Shown here: positions 11,013 through 22,900 of the stretch, in pieces
How the letters are laid out: each line of letters starts with the position of its first letter
How positions within the stretch are numbered: position 1 is the stretch's first letter
NCBI GenBank assembly: GCA_964023275.1
Contig: OZ029916.1
Coordinates: forward strand, 38,434,396-38,498,395
Direction: 5' to 3'
Source of the DNA: Norana najaformis
Lineage: Eukaryota; Annelida; Clitellata; Crassiclitellata; Hormogastridae
Length of the DNA stretch: 64,000 bases
Program-made: the position numbers and the translations under genes
The notes under the pieces: generated by a model
Told to the model about the DNA's origin: nothing
Seen by the model: the letters and a program-made list of their open reading frames with translations, nothing else
Database searches by the model: none

Positions 11013-13448
11013 ATGCCTCCTAAACGCTCAAAAGCCAAGCAGGCAGCTTTAGCTCCACCTGCAAAAAAGGCACAGAAGGAAGTGAATACTCAAACAAAGG
11101 GTACTTTATATTTTGGCTGATTGTTTAACTGGTTGATTGATTGGTTGACTTTGAATGGTTGTATATGAGTATGTATGTACACGCATATGAATGCATGGAT
11201 GTATGTTTATTTGTATGCATCTGTGTATGTATGTATCAATATTTAACATTCAGTATAGCTCCTCTTAAGTACTTCTGAAAGCTGCACATATGGCTATCTA
11301 ACTGATCTAAATAGGTGAGTTTTAAGGTTGCCTTAAAGTTGGTTAACAGCATTGTAATAAGCTGGCCCAGTAGCACGATAATGGCTATTTAGTGCTTTGC
11401 AAGTCTGTTGTATTGTTAATTCTTAAAAGAAAATCCATTAAAATGTATCATTAAATGTCTGTCTTCAGGGAAGAAAAATGACCAGCTAGTTTCTGCTGAT
11501 GAAGAGCAAGTGAAAACATCTCAAGCTGTAAATGACGTCCAGACTGTCCCAGTTGATGGCAACGCCGAGTTTCTTGGCCAGTTTCTGGTTGAAAATGGAT
11601 GGAAATCTGCTCTTCAGGTAGAGATGGCGTCTGATTACTTCAAGAAAATAGAAGCTGAGCTTCAAAAGCAATACCTGCTATATCCCGACCAGGTTTTTCC
11701 ACCAAAGGAACTCATCTTCAACGCTTTAAACATGACACCATTTGGAAAGGTAAACATTTAATAGGTAAAGTAACTACTATTCTTTCAGGTATTCTTTCAT
11801 AAGTAAGTTATGGTAACCATTATATGGGTAGAGTAACTACTTCTTTAAGGTAACCGATTGATTGTTAAGGTAACTACCACTTAGAGAGGTAAGCATTTTA
11901 TATTACTTGCATAAGATAACTGCTCATGTAAATGGAAGTAAGGTAGCCTGCAGTGATCAGTTCTGTTACGGAGATGTTAATTTAAGGTTGAAATGTGTTT
12001 TTATAGGTGAAGGTCATTATTCTGGGTCAGGATCCGTATTATGACGATGGACAGGTGAGTACCTTAGACAAACTGCTCTCAACATTAGAGCAGAAATCCA
12101 GTTCGTTTGCTAAGAACTTGTGTTCTATCACAGATGATATAATGCAGTTGATGTTTTGACTTTTTGAAGTTCTCTGCCCCGGGTCAGGTTTGTCCATTCG
12201 TGACATTGTTGGGCCTCCTCTTTCAGTTTACCTTATCTGTCCTCCATCATCCAGTCTAGTACCATTTGTTTAGGTCTTCCTCTACTTTTCTTTCCCTCCA
12301 TTCTTCCCTCTGATATTTCTCAGAAGGGAATCATCTCTCAGTGTGTGTCCAATCCATTTCCTGTTTTGTTCTTATTGTAACCATCAGAGGGCTGTGCACC
12401 TCCACCTGTTCAAGCACTTCTTCGTTAGCTTCAAGCTGATGTGTTTTGTAGCCAATGGTAAAACCAGTTATTAGTATCTGATTTTGTGGGCTTTCATTTT
12501 CTTTGATTTGCTCAAGCTCAATTTTGTGTTGATTTTCTTTGTTCAGATTCATGGCCTTTCGCCCTTTTTGTTCTCTGTCTTTCATTTAGGCTCATGGTCT
12601 TTCATTCTCCGTTCCGGTTGGAGTGGCTGTTCCACCATCACTGAAGAACATCTACAAGGAGCTGCAGAGTGACATTCCTGGATTTAATATTCCGAAACAT
12701 GGCTGCCTCGAAAACTGGGCCAGACAGGGAGTCCTGCTGCTCAATGCAACACTGACTGTCCGGTTAGTCCAGTTTCATCTGCACATGTTAGAGGTTCTTA
12801 AAAGGTACTATATAAATATTCACATACATACATACATACATACATGCATACTACCTATGTAATGTTTTTGTGGATTAGTACAGCATCCTTGTAGATAACT
12901 ACTCTTTGCTCAGTCCCAGCAGAAGAGGACCATATATCTTTCCTTCCCTGCCCTAATATTCTTGGGGTGAGGGGTTTTGTGTACCTTAGGTGAAATAACC
13001 ACCAGTGATAAATTGTGCTTGTCTGCTACTTTTATGTGCTTAAAATTAATGAAAAAATTAATGGTAAGGAAGTGATGGATTTTTATTTCTCAGCTGTGCT
13101 GTTCTAATATTTTAATAAAAATGAAAAATTCATAAAGGCAGGTTATTACTTGATTTTGATTTCAGTGCCCATCAGCCAAATTCGCATGCCAAGATTGGAT
13201 GGCAGCGTTTTACGGATGCCATCATCTCAGCAGTCAGCGCAAAATCATCATCTGGCTGTGTCTTCATCCTATGGGGTAGATTTGCTCAGAAGAAGGAAAA
13301 ACTTATAGACACCAAAAAGCATCGCGTCATCAAGGCCGCACATCCATCGCCCCTCTCCTTCAGCAAGTTCTTTGGGTGCCAGTGTTTCTCCATGACAAAC
13401 AAAGCCCTTCAACAAATGGGTCTCACCCCAATCGACTGGTCGCTGTAA
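11013..13448 (+). CDS. UNG: Uracil-DNA glycosylase (UNG family 1)
   Basis: Five exons join in phase: 11013-11100, 11469-11749, 12007-12054, 12590-12762 and 13166-13448 (TAA), giving 290 residues. The enzyme excises uracil from DNA to start base-excision repair. The water-activating motif is residues 130-135, GQDPYY, with Asp132 as general base and Tyr134 as the residue that excludes thymine. Further motifs are [29 protein letters not shown] and AAHPSPLS, with catalytic His256. The protein ends TPIDWSL, as in animals. In most UNGs the first motif is GQDPYHG; here the His is Tyr and the next residues are DD. The N-terminus is short and basic ([10 protein letters not shown]), which could be a nuclear signal; I see no PCNA-binding QxxLxxFF. 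The ATG at 11013 is chosen because the ATG at 11005 is out of frame and stops within 16 codons. An alternative first exon is possible. Confidence 0.96.
11155..11330 (-). repeat. LINE 3' tail with ATAC/GTAT tract
   Basis: Reading the minus strand: a core with 'agatcagttagatagcca' and 'aagaggagctata', then an imperfect (ATAC)n tract, which appears on the plus strand as gtatgtatgtacacgcat. It is one of about fifteen copies; the copy at 14110-14440 shows this core directly after a LINE reverse-transcriptase C-terminus. Located in UNG intron 1. Confidence 0.55.
12150..12590 (-). pseudogene. Decayed LINE reverse-transcriptase C-terminal fragment in UNG intron 3
   Basis: On the minus strand, broken frames give [13 protein letters not shown], then a K-rich stretch with a GRPKQM-like motif, then LDWMM and KLKEEAQ. 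This order is typical of the region after the RT domain in RTE/CR1-type endonuclease-reverse transcriptases, where GRPxxxW precedes a final helix. Several stops and frameshifts are present. It abuts the UNG exon 4 acceptor at 12589 and is not part of UNG. Confidence 0.5.
12783..12848 (+). repeat. LINE 3' tail ending in (CATA)n
   Basis: Core 'gaggttcttaaaaggtac' and 'tatataaatattca' followed by five or six catacata units. Same family as 11155-11330, opposite orientation. It begins 20 bp after the UNG exon 4 donor. Confidence 0.6.
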
Positions 13449-14100
13449 GACATGAGGCCATTCCAGAAGAATGTTCTACCAGCGACAACCATTGCAATTC
13501 CAAACCATTCAACGCGCTTGTCCACTTGCGTTACCTTCCAATATTGACCCGGAACAAATACTGACTTTACGTGCCTTACCAAGTTCGTTTTCGTTTGCTG
13601 TGAACAGCTTGTTCCCACCAACTTGGCTTTTTTTGGTGCTTAAGAAATAGTTTATGGCTGTAACTGTGAACCTGACCCAACTTGCATCATATATGCCTGT
13701 GAGCAAGGAGCCAGGTTCCCCAACATAGCTTTAGAGGAGTGCTGAAGAAATGTGGAGTTTAAGATTGCAGTGAATAGGAATAGGAAAGAAAAGAATGGTG
13801 AAGCAAATAGCTCAGCACCGGTAGTTAATTTAAGTACAGTTGAAATCTTTTAATTTTTATTAATATTTTTGTTAAATTGGTTATCATGCCAAGTGTTGAC
13901 CTTTTGTGATAGTCACAGTGAGCAGTAGCAATTTGTTACTGGTGACACATTTTTATAGTAAAATTTAAAATGTTAAGGTATGCTCGATTAGTTGTTCTAG
14001 TTTTATTTGCTGGTGGCAAGCACTTTTGATCATAGCACATGGAGTTTTTGGTTAGAAATTAGTGGTACAGTGTAAATGTATTCTAACAGCAGATTTATGT
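13449..14100 (+). other. UNG 3' flank, no further gene
   Basis: This is the presumed 3'UTR and intergenic DNA. No clear AATAAA follows the stop within the first several hundred bases. The ORFs over the first 260 bp are shadows of the final exon and its flank. Confidence 0.4.
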
Positions 14101-14107
14101 ATGTCTG

Positions 14108-14440
14108 TATGTATCCAGAAACTAAATATAGCACCTCTTAAGTACCTCAAAGGAGAGCTGCACAAATGGCTATCTAACTGATCTACCTAAGGGCTTTCAA
14201 GGGTTTGAAATGTATGCTGGACAGAGTCAAATGCAAGAGTATGTAAATGTAATGAGAGATTGTTCCAGGAAGATGGTCCAGCACATGACAAGAGATGATG
14301 GGCTGAACTTGAAGTGCAGTCACTGCATGTCGCCACAGGCAGAAGAGTGCAATGTATGCCAGGGCAGTGCCAACAAGAGAGGCGTGTGTCAGCAGGATGG
14401 TCTTGGTCTGCACATTTTAAAATTATGGTTGGCACAGGGT
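14108..14440 (-). pseudogene. LINE ORF2 C-terminus plus 3' tail
   Basis: Minus-strand frames contain SCAGPSSWNNLSLHL and, in a shifted frame, IHFKPLKAL. These match the 'GPxxWNxLP...FKxxLK' end of CR1/L2/Jockey-type LINE polyproteins. The stop is followed directly by 'agatcagttagatagcca', 'gtacttaagaggtgct' and a short GTAT-type tail. That join identifies the short repeats elsewhere in the window as 3' ends of this LINE. Confidence 0.65.
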
Positions 14441-14459
14441 AAATGGAGAATTTGTTAAA

Positions 14460-15385
14460 ATTACTGTTATTTGAGTGACTTAAACCAGCACTCCAACTGC
14501 TTGTGACGAGTGTTTTTAAAAGTTTCTTTTCAAGATAAGAGATAATTTTGTGACATGGTTATAGTTTTATAAACAAGTACCAGTTACAGATTAATTACAT
14601 CTGTTGTTTTTCATCACTGAATTGTTTAGTGATTGTTAAGAATGAAATTAGTTTTGCTGTGCCAGGAAATTGTCTTTTCACTATGGCACTTGTGGACATA
14701 CAAACAGTTAATCTGAGACGTTTTCTGGCTTCAGGATGATGAACATAGTCTGTTCTTTTGGGGCAAAATTAGTTACAGTACATTCCAAACTAGCAGCCTA
14801 AGCAGTGACCCTAGTTTACGCTCATTAAGAAACATACTTCACATAAAACTGGCAGAGAAAACATTGCATTTTGCATAACAGATTGTAATCGTAATTATGA
14901 TTACAAGTTTGTATAGCAAGAAGAGGCAAAGAAAGACCAAGGAGCTCATATCAAGGGTTGCTAGGCCATCTATTCCAGAAAGATGCACAGCTGAAGTTTG
15001 GGCCAGCGGGACAACCAGGTTGTCTTGTGCAGCAGAGCGAAAGATCTGCTGCCAGGCATAGGTGATACCGAGATATGCAGCGCCTAAAGATACGATGGGG
15101 CACAGCCTGCAGTACGGTTATGCATAAGCAATAAGGTCCTAAATATGGTGCATTGTTGCACAGGCAACCAGTGCAGTTCCTCAGAAAGCTGTATGCATGT
15201 ATATGTCCAAACCTAATTAAACCACTGATCAGTCAAGCTGCAGCATTAGATACAGATATCACAGGAAAGACTGGAGCCTGCATAGAAAGCAGTGCAAACA
15301 TCAACCCTGCTGTACATGAAAGCCTGTATCAGATAAATGATTCACATATTATTGGTGAACATATAATATTTCACTTCAAAACAAC
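14460..15385. other. Convergent intergenic region without recognised gene
   Basis: AT-rich DNA with fragments that look like old repeats, for example around 14930-15120. No ORF here resembles a known family. Confidence 0.4.
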
Positions 15386-15390
15386 ATATT

Positions 15391-15431
15391 GACATAAGTA
15401 AACCATTACCATTATGCTTTACATACATCTG
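15391..15431 (+). repeat. Left flank of the minisatellite, including target-site copy
   Basis: The bases 'gtaaaccattaccattatgc' match the minisatellite unit found again from 16291 on (compare 'gtaaaacattaccatgtgc' at 16447). The last 14 bases, tttacatacatctg (15418-15431), recur exactly at 16291-16304. The retrotransposon at 15432-16290 therefore splits one minisatellite. Confidence 0.75.
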
Positions 15432-16290
15432 TAACCAAGAAATGCAGAGGATGTCGAATATGCAGATGATGCATGTATGATTGCAGAATGCCTAACAAGA
15501 ATAATGGAGTTGTTGGAAGCATTAGCAGAGGAAAGTGGAAAACTTGGACTGAAAATTAACTATAACAAAACTAAAATAATGCCAATAACAAAAAAGGAAT
15601 ACAACGGGCCAATAGTTAAGCTTAAGGGACAGGAAATTGAGGTAATAAATAAGTTTGTCTATCTGGGAAGTGAAATGAAAGCAGGGGGAGGATCAGAAAC
15701 AGAAATCAAAAGGAGAATAGCGCTTGCAGGGTCAACCTTTAACAGATTACAAAAGGTCTTCAAACGACATGATATAAAACTGGCGATAAAGCTAAAAATC
15801 CTCAACACATGCGTGATCCCAGTACTAATCTATGGATGTGAGTCATGGAGTATTACAAGAGCAATGGAGAAGAAACTGAATGCAGCAGAAAACAAATGGC
15901 TCAGAAGAATACTAAGAGTTAGCTATAAGGACCATGTAATGAGTGAAAGTATTAGACAACGAACACAGCAACCATTGATAAGTAATGTGATCAAGAAAAG
16001 AAGGATGAAGTGGGCAGGACATGTCCTGAGGATGGAGGAGAACCGCAATCCAAAGAAAATCTTTAAATGCAAACCGGACGGAAAGAGAGCAGTGGGAAGA
16101 CCGAAAAGAAGATGGATAGATTGCCTTGAAGAGGATCTGAAAGGTGCCGGAGTTACTATCTATGGGAAAACGGAGGGCAGACGGAGAATGACCCTTGAGG
16201 AGATGGCCGGGAAACGAGATTTGTGGAGGGGTGTCATAGAGAAATCAACGACTGGCTCCAGTCCAGAGATGATTACATGACATGACATGA
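15432..16290 (+). mobile_element. 5'-truncated RTE-like non-LTR retrotransposon with 14-bp target-site duplication
   Basis: The open frame 15435-16280 begins within the reverse-transcriptase domain at VEYADD (active-site YADD, 15459-15470). It continues through GLKINYNKTKIM, FVYLGSEM, LKILNTCVIPVLIYGCESW, MKWAGHVLRMEENR and GKRAVGRPKRRWIDC, the usual order downstream of the RT in RTE-type endonuclease-reverse transcriptases. The endonuclease and upstream RT motifs are absent, which is 5' truncation typical of target-primed reverse transcription. After the TGA comes a short tail of catga units instead of poly(A). Exact 14-bp direct repeats (tttacatacatctg at 15418-15431 and 16291-16304) flank it. 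About 280 codons remain open, suggesting a fairly recent insertion. Confidence 0.85.
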
Positions 16291-16577
16291 TTTACATACA
16301 TCTGGCAAACGTAAAACATTACACTTGACATTAAATTGGCAAACGTAAAACATTACACTTACAGTAAATAGACAAACGTAAAACATTACACTTGACATTA
16401 AATTGGCAAACGTAAAACATTACACCTGACATTAAACTGGCAAACGTAAAACATTACCATGTGCTTTACATACACTTGGCAAACCTTTACACTTTACATA
16501 CGATTGGCAAATATTAAACATTCCACTTGATGTTAAATTGGCAAACGTAAAAAATTATGCTTTACATTACATTGGCA
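16291..16577 (+). repeat. Minisatellite, ~33-36-bp unit
   Basis: About eight imperfect units built around 'ttggcaaacgtaaaacatta' with variable ends ('cacttgacattaaa', 'tgctttacata'). The array lies just downstream of the megalin stop codon (16617 on the minus strand), so it is probably in that gene's 3'UTR or immediate flank. Confidence 0.85.
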
Positions 16578-16616
16578 TTATGACAGATAATAAGCACTAG
16601 TTCTTCTGTTTCATCT

Positions 16617-16925
16617 TCAGTCCTCATTATCGCTTTCCACCAACTGCTGTGTGTCCTTGTCTGTCTCGAGGTCTGTTGGTCGGAATCCACTGGCCGCCTT
16701 TCCGTGGGTAGGAAAGAGCGATGGAGGAGGAGGCGGAGGATGAGGAGGGGGAGGCAAGGATGGATCGCAGGAAGTGGAAAGATCCGTGATGGAGATCTTA
16801 GTCAGAGAGGAGGAGGATGACGGAGAGGCTATGTCAGGGAAGCTTTCGTACATTGGATTTGAGAAATCTGTTGGATTCGATGAAGCATTTGGATTGTACT
16901 CACGCTCTAGAGTTCCGAGGTTGTC
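16617..16925 (-). CDS. LRP2: Megalin last exon: cytoplasmic tail with NPxY and proline-rich stretch
   Basis: Starts after the acceptor TTCCAG (16926-16931) in phase 0 and ends with TGA at 16617-16619; 102 residues. It carries FSNPMY (16848-16865), an FxNPxY motif of the kind read by PTB adaptors such as Dab2 and ARH for clathrin uptake. A serine-rich stretch follows, then a run of about fourteen prolines broken by single residues (possible SH3 ligand), then the acidic end [12 protein letters not shown]. The longer open frame to 16937 only reads through the splice acceptor. Confidence 0.88.
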   Translation of the reverse strand, partial: DNLGTLEREYNPNASSNPTDFSNPMYESFPDIASPSSSSSLTKISITDLSTSCDPSLPPPPHPPPPPPSLFPTHGKAASGFRPTDLETDKDTQQLVESDNED

Positions 16926-19900
16926 CTGGAAGGTCAAAATGCCACAAGCAGAACTTTAAGTTTCAATAACACGTGAAATACACATCTACTATTAATGCTC
17001 TTATTAGGATTATTAGCATTTTATAATTGTTTTGTATGAGGTAGAAAAATCCCCTTCAACGGCTGACTTGCACCTCATTGTGGTGAAGGGGTGAAAGAGT
17101 AAGGGAACGCCTGTAGAAACTATACCATTGGCACAGAATTATTAGAATTATTTATTAATAATAAAAATGATAGAATTATTGCTATTACTCTGAGATCAAT
17201 TGAGCAAAACAGAAGAAAATATATGAAAACATTTGCAAACATGATTAACAACCTCATTACACTACACCACTCGCTACAGTTTGGTCCTAGTTATGTAATG
17301 TAATGCAACTGAACATTTTTGTAGTGCTTTCTAAGTATTTCTAGAGTATCTGTAAAACGATCAGTGGAGTAAGGAGGCCTACTATATATTTACCGAATAT
17401 CCAGCAGCAGTCACTTACCAATCCTTGTTGCAGTTCAAGAGACTGGAAAACAATGGCCGGCTCCTCTCGACTTCCTCCATCGGAAAACTTGATGCTCTGC
17501 CCTCCAAGAGACGGTGAACTGCTCTGAAAGCTCTTGTTTCTAAAACAAGATAGTAATAATATTAATCATTTATTATTATTAACTAGATGAGTAACAGCCA
17601 TTCTAGATGTAATTGCTAATTTCCAGAAATTTTCTAACTCCCAAGACTTTGGGAATAAAAAATTATTATTTATGAGTATAATAATGATGTTTATAATTTT
17701 TGTTGCCTGAAACCCAAAGGCTAAAATCAGGTATGTTCGTTATTTTGCTCCACACACAATGTCATGCATACTTTAGCCCCCATTATTGGATCCACTCCTG
17801 ACTACAATCACAGACTGGACGAAAGTTACACTAAAACACGTCGTTGGTGGCTGCTTGGTTTTGCAGATATGATGCTGGCAGGCACAGTGAAATTAAAGCA
17901 AGTTGAGCCAGGTTAGTAATTGTACGGGTGAGTTATCATCTGTAGGATAAGTATGCCATCTGGCACCCACTCAGCCTTCTTACCTTTACCGGTTGGTAAA
18001 TAAGTCGCAATGAAAGTTGGCAGGTTAAAAAAGTGTTCTATCGCCAGACTGCTATGGTTATATGTGCATGTGCCTCAGCCAAAAATATCCTCTGACCTTG
18101 AGACCACATCTCTGGCAACACATACACAGGTGTGTTACCTTTTTACCTTTATAGTAACAAATTCAGTTTACCGTCTCCGTCGGTAGAAGATAAACGCCAC
18201 AGCTGCAGCCGCGATCAGGAGAATGAGCAACAGAGGAATAAGAACAGCTGCTGCAACTGTTTAAAACACACAAAACATCACATATGGTATAATGAGGTCA
18301 TCGCTCATTATTTATGAAATGCCCCTGTCAGTATTAGTACTCAAAGCTAACTAGTACTCATTAGTACTTAATTTGCTCACTGGTACTGCTTCTGCTCTTG
18401 CATGCATAGTTCCTGTTTTAAGTAAGTACATAAGTAAACAAGCAAGCAATCAAATTATTAGATACCAAAATAAAGAAATAGATAAAAAAGAAATGAGCGA
18501 GAAATAAATAAATAAATCAGCAGATGAATTGCTGGAGTCTTCCTGTACCTGATCGACTCTGCATACTGGCTGTGGAATGTTCACACAAGCTGCCATAGTA
18601 ACCTGATTAAAAAAGCAATGTTAAAGGTAGCTTTAATGAAATAACTAATTACAACAGATTAATTAATACTTTATGTTTTCAATTAAATAAATCCCAAAAA
18701 ACTTGTCACTTTCAGTTGCACTCAACGTCCCACATCTGGTCATCTGGATATAGGTCATCTTTGCTCAGATAGAACCTTTTGCCTTAATGTACTTCATGTA
18801 GGTAATGTGATGTAAATGAACATTTACACAGTCCATTTTACAAGGCCACCATCCCAACAACAATCTACCATCGAACAAGATGGATTTTAGCATCTGATGG
18901 AATGAAAGCAGAAGAATGCTCGAGTTCTTATTCCCAGGTAATACTCAGACCAATAGTAATTAAAACAATTACCTATATAACACTAGCAATGATAACAACA
19001 ACGATTACAACAACAATTATAAGAATAGCAATGATAAAATTGCAATGATAATATTAACTTGATAACAATCATTTGGACAGAACACATCGTCTTTCCAATG
19101 GATCATGACTCCCAAAAGCAGTTTTGCTTATAAGCGACCATTGATTGATAGCAGCATGAACTACAGATGTCTCAAGATTGTATTAGATTAGAATAACAGA
19201 ACTTAATAATAATGCAGTTGCTCTCCACAGCACCTAAGTCCCCTATGCGAGATCTTGATGAGTAGCCGCTGTTCCAGATGTTCCTAATCCCCATAAATAT
19301 TTTAAAATCCAATGAAAAATAATAATAGTATTATAATTAATTTAGTATTAGTATAAGCAGCATGTCACTACAGTACTAAGGAAACTCCTTAGTAATAATG
19401 TAAATGGATACTTAATATATCATGCTAATAATCATAAGAACATTCACGAAGATACCTTGCGGGCAGTTGCACTTGACAGTGTCATCATTGTCATCTTCCT
19501 CAGAGTAGAGGCATTCCCCTCCATTCATACAGGCACAGATGGCAAGAGGAGGTCTTTCTATCTCAATTGCTGCCGACAAAAGTAAAACAACTCATATCAC
19601 ATCAGTTAACATAGAAATAATAAATAATAACAAATAATATCAACTTTTGGTGGCACATTATCTCTGAATTCAGACTGAATTACAACGTCACATAAAATTC
19701 ATCATTGTTCAAAAGTTCATTTACATGGTGGCACTACACAGTATCCTTATGTAACATAATTTGAAGTCTTTTCACAGAACTATATAATTGTGACACACAG
19801 ACGACTTATATAGCACCTTTAAGAGGTATTCAAAAGTGCTATATAAATATTCAGATTAATATGTGCATACAACTTACACAACAATGGACAAAACTGCACA

Positions 19901-22900
19901 ATTTAACAACAAACAGTTGTTAATGTTTAGTGTTAGTCTGTTAGTGTTCAGTTTTTAACATTAGCATTCACTATTTAATTGTCAGAGTTTACTGTTTAAT
20001 TGTTAGTGTTTTGTGTTTACTTGTTAGGGTTAAGTGTTTAATGGTTAGTGTTTAACACTAATGTTTAGTGTTTAATTGTTAGTGTCTATTACTTAGCAGT
20101 TAATGCCTTACTACAACTCACAGGAAAGACAAAGCAGATGGACACTTACGGGCATTGCAGATCTTTTCACTGTCCATCTTGAATGTGGAGAAATCTGGAC
20201 ACAGACACTGTCCCCCCGTTGGCGTCAACAGGCACAGAGGCCAGCATCCCATTGTAGCACAGGGATTCTTTACTGAAACAGACAGTAACAGAATCAAAAT
20301 CAATTGTCAAATTGAATACAACGCTTCATCATAGTTTAGTGAAGCTCGTTAATTTCTTTTGTTGTGATTAAAGATTACGAGTCTTATTGAAATAACAACA
20401 GGTTTATCAAATTCAGTCAGATTCAGAAGCATTCTTCTCGCCCCTCTACCATCTATTCTTATCAAATCCTCATGAAACTTATGTACCTAAAAACAGACAC
20501 AACAGATTCTGGCAAGTTGCAGAATAACTTTTTTGCCTCCTCTAACATCTGTTCCTTATCAGTTCCATACAAGGTTTATCACAGTAATCCTTAAAGCATC
20601 CATCGATGCCTTGAGCTGTGCTACAGAATACGTAGGAAAATGCAGCTACTTGAGACGTTGAATTTCTGACTGTGGACGACAGTAAGCGCATGTGGTCGTA
20701 GGAGTCCAGTCTGCAGTGTTCGATTGACACCTCGGCCAAACTTGTCCATTACGTTGAGGACGCCTTTCTCCATTGAAACCCAGTACAATGATCCCTCGTA
20801 GACGTCCAGGTTGTATGGAAAATTCAACCCTAGCATAGATTAGAAAACTAGTCAGGTCTTGTATGGAACTGAAATTTTATTAAGCACCAAATGTTTTAAC
20901 AAATGTATATAATGTATGCATGCATGTATCAATACACTTAATACAGTACCTATGAAATAGCTCTCAAAAGCGCTTTGCAATGAAAATAAAATTTGTATAG
21001 TGCTTTCCAAGTACTTCACTAAGGCCCCGCCACCAGGATAAATAATGTAAGCATTTGTTAAGAATGACAAGTTCATCTGCAGGCAAATGGTGCTTGAAAA
21101 GCTGAAAAAGTCTCCACTGGCAAGCTCTTGCATGCACATAGATCCCAATGAACAAACTCCATTGTACAATTACAACTACAGTTTATGATCATTAAATTAG
21201 AACATGATATATCATAACAGTACAGAAGACCATTTTTGTAATTGTAGTGACTACGGTTACAGTGTGTGATTATGACTACACTTCCTTTGTAAACTATATG
21301 GTATGACTACAGTTCTGATTTCAATCATTTTACGATAATGACTACAGTTTAAGATTATGACCAGAATTTATGATGATGAGGACAGTACAACTACTAGAGT
21401 TTATGATGGCAACTACAGCTGGAGTTAACAAGTACAACTAAAGTTTATGATTATGACTGCAGTTTACAATTATGACTACAGTTTGCAATTACAAGTAAAC
21501 TGTGAATACAACAAAATTCAAGGACAGATACTGACCTGATTTGATGACAATCACTCTGTCTGTGCCATCGGGCTTCATTGATTCAATGACATTCTCCTTA
21601 CTGTCACACCAGTATATTCTGTGGTCCATGTAGTAATCTATGGTCAATCCAGTGGGATTTCGCAGTTTTGTGCTGACCAGCACTGACCGATTTGCTCCGG
21701 TCATCCAAGCCACCTCAATCTTTGGAGAGTCAGGATATACGTCCGTCCAAAACATCAGGCTTAACATAACCAAACAGATGCTTATAACACAGGATTCATA
21801 GAGTTTGCAAAACTGATATCATTTTAGAAGAATACATAGTACATTTTCTTAACTATGAGAATACTTAGAAAATTTTCAGAAGGTACAGCATAGGCAAATT
21901 TTCTTCACTTTTCATTTATCAAAATTCAGCACTTAAAACAATACAACGTCATAAAATCGTAAAACATGGTAAATTTTACTTAAGTATCCCATTAATAAAA
22001 AATTTGGCAGTTAACTTGACATAGGTTTAAATCATCAAATGAACATAATTTGCACCTCTCTAATTCTTTAAAAATAAAGAAAATACACACAGACTGCGCA
22101 GAAACCATCGAAACAAACATTTCCATACAAAAATCCGTAATTGAATTTAACTGGACTCACCCCAAACCGGGATCAACAGCTATTGCCATTGGCTGGAACC
22201 TTCTGCCGCTGACAAGGGTTTTCTTGTATCGTCCATCATCAGTGGAAGCAAAGATAGCACCCAGGGAACTGTCTGTCCAGTAGAGAATCCTGAAGACAAA
22301 GCAGAGTTTGTATCACTTAATGAACATCCACAGATCTGCATCACTCATCAGTGCTTCCAGGAGATTTCTTAGAGGCTCCACAGAATCTTCAATTAACAGC
22401 CAATCCCGTGCAGAGCAGCTGTGCGTTAGTTTAGCAAAATGTCCTTTCTGGGGAAATCCCCATTGCTCTCCAATCTAATCTAATCAAAATACTTCTATCA
22501 CACCATTACCATAATGCCCACAGAAATACTCTGTTACCTACAACCTATTTGTTCTCATATGACTCGTGACATGGAGTCAACATTATATCGCCTTTTGTAA
22601 ATGTACTAAATAAACCACAGAGGCTATTGTTATGTAAATAATGCTTTTCTTTAAATTACATAGTATATAATGGAAGACTGTTCCAAAAAGAATGACAGTA
22701 ATATTGATTGTGATAATGACACTAAATAACGACATAAAAAAAACAAACTTCAGCTGGAGGCCACCAACCTAGCAACCCAATCAAATGCGATTCCATTGGG
22801 CGAGACGATTTCTCCCACTTCGAGATTCTGTGGATGTGCCAACTGTTTCAAATTCTCGGGGAACATCGCACGCCTGATCGTCTTATCAGATGAGTCTGTC

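Noticed and set aside
15477..16280. Host gene encoding a 267-residue protein
   Set aside because: YADD, the GRPxxRW motif, truncation and target-site duplication identify it as a retrotransposon remnant.
16291..16577. CRISPR-like array of spaced repeats
   Set aside because: The unit is a continuous imperfect minisatellite without unique spacers, in an animal gene context with introns.
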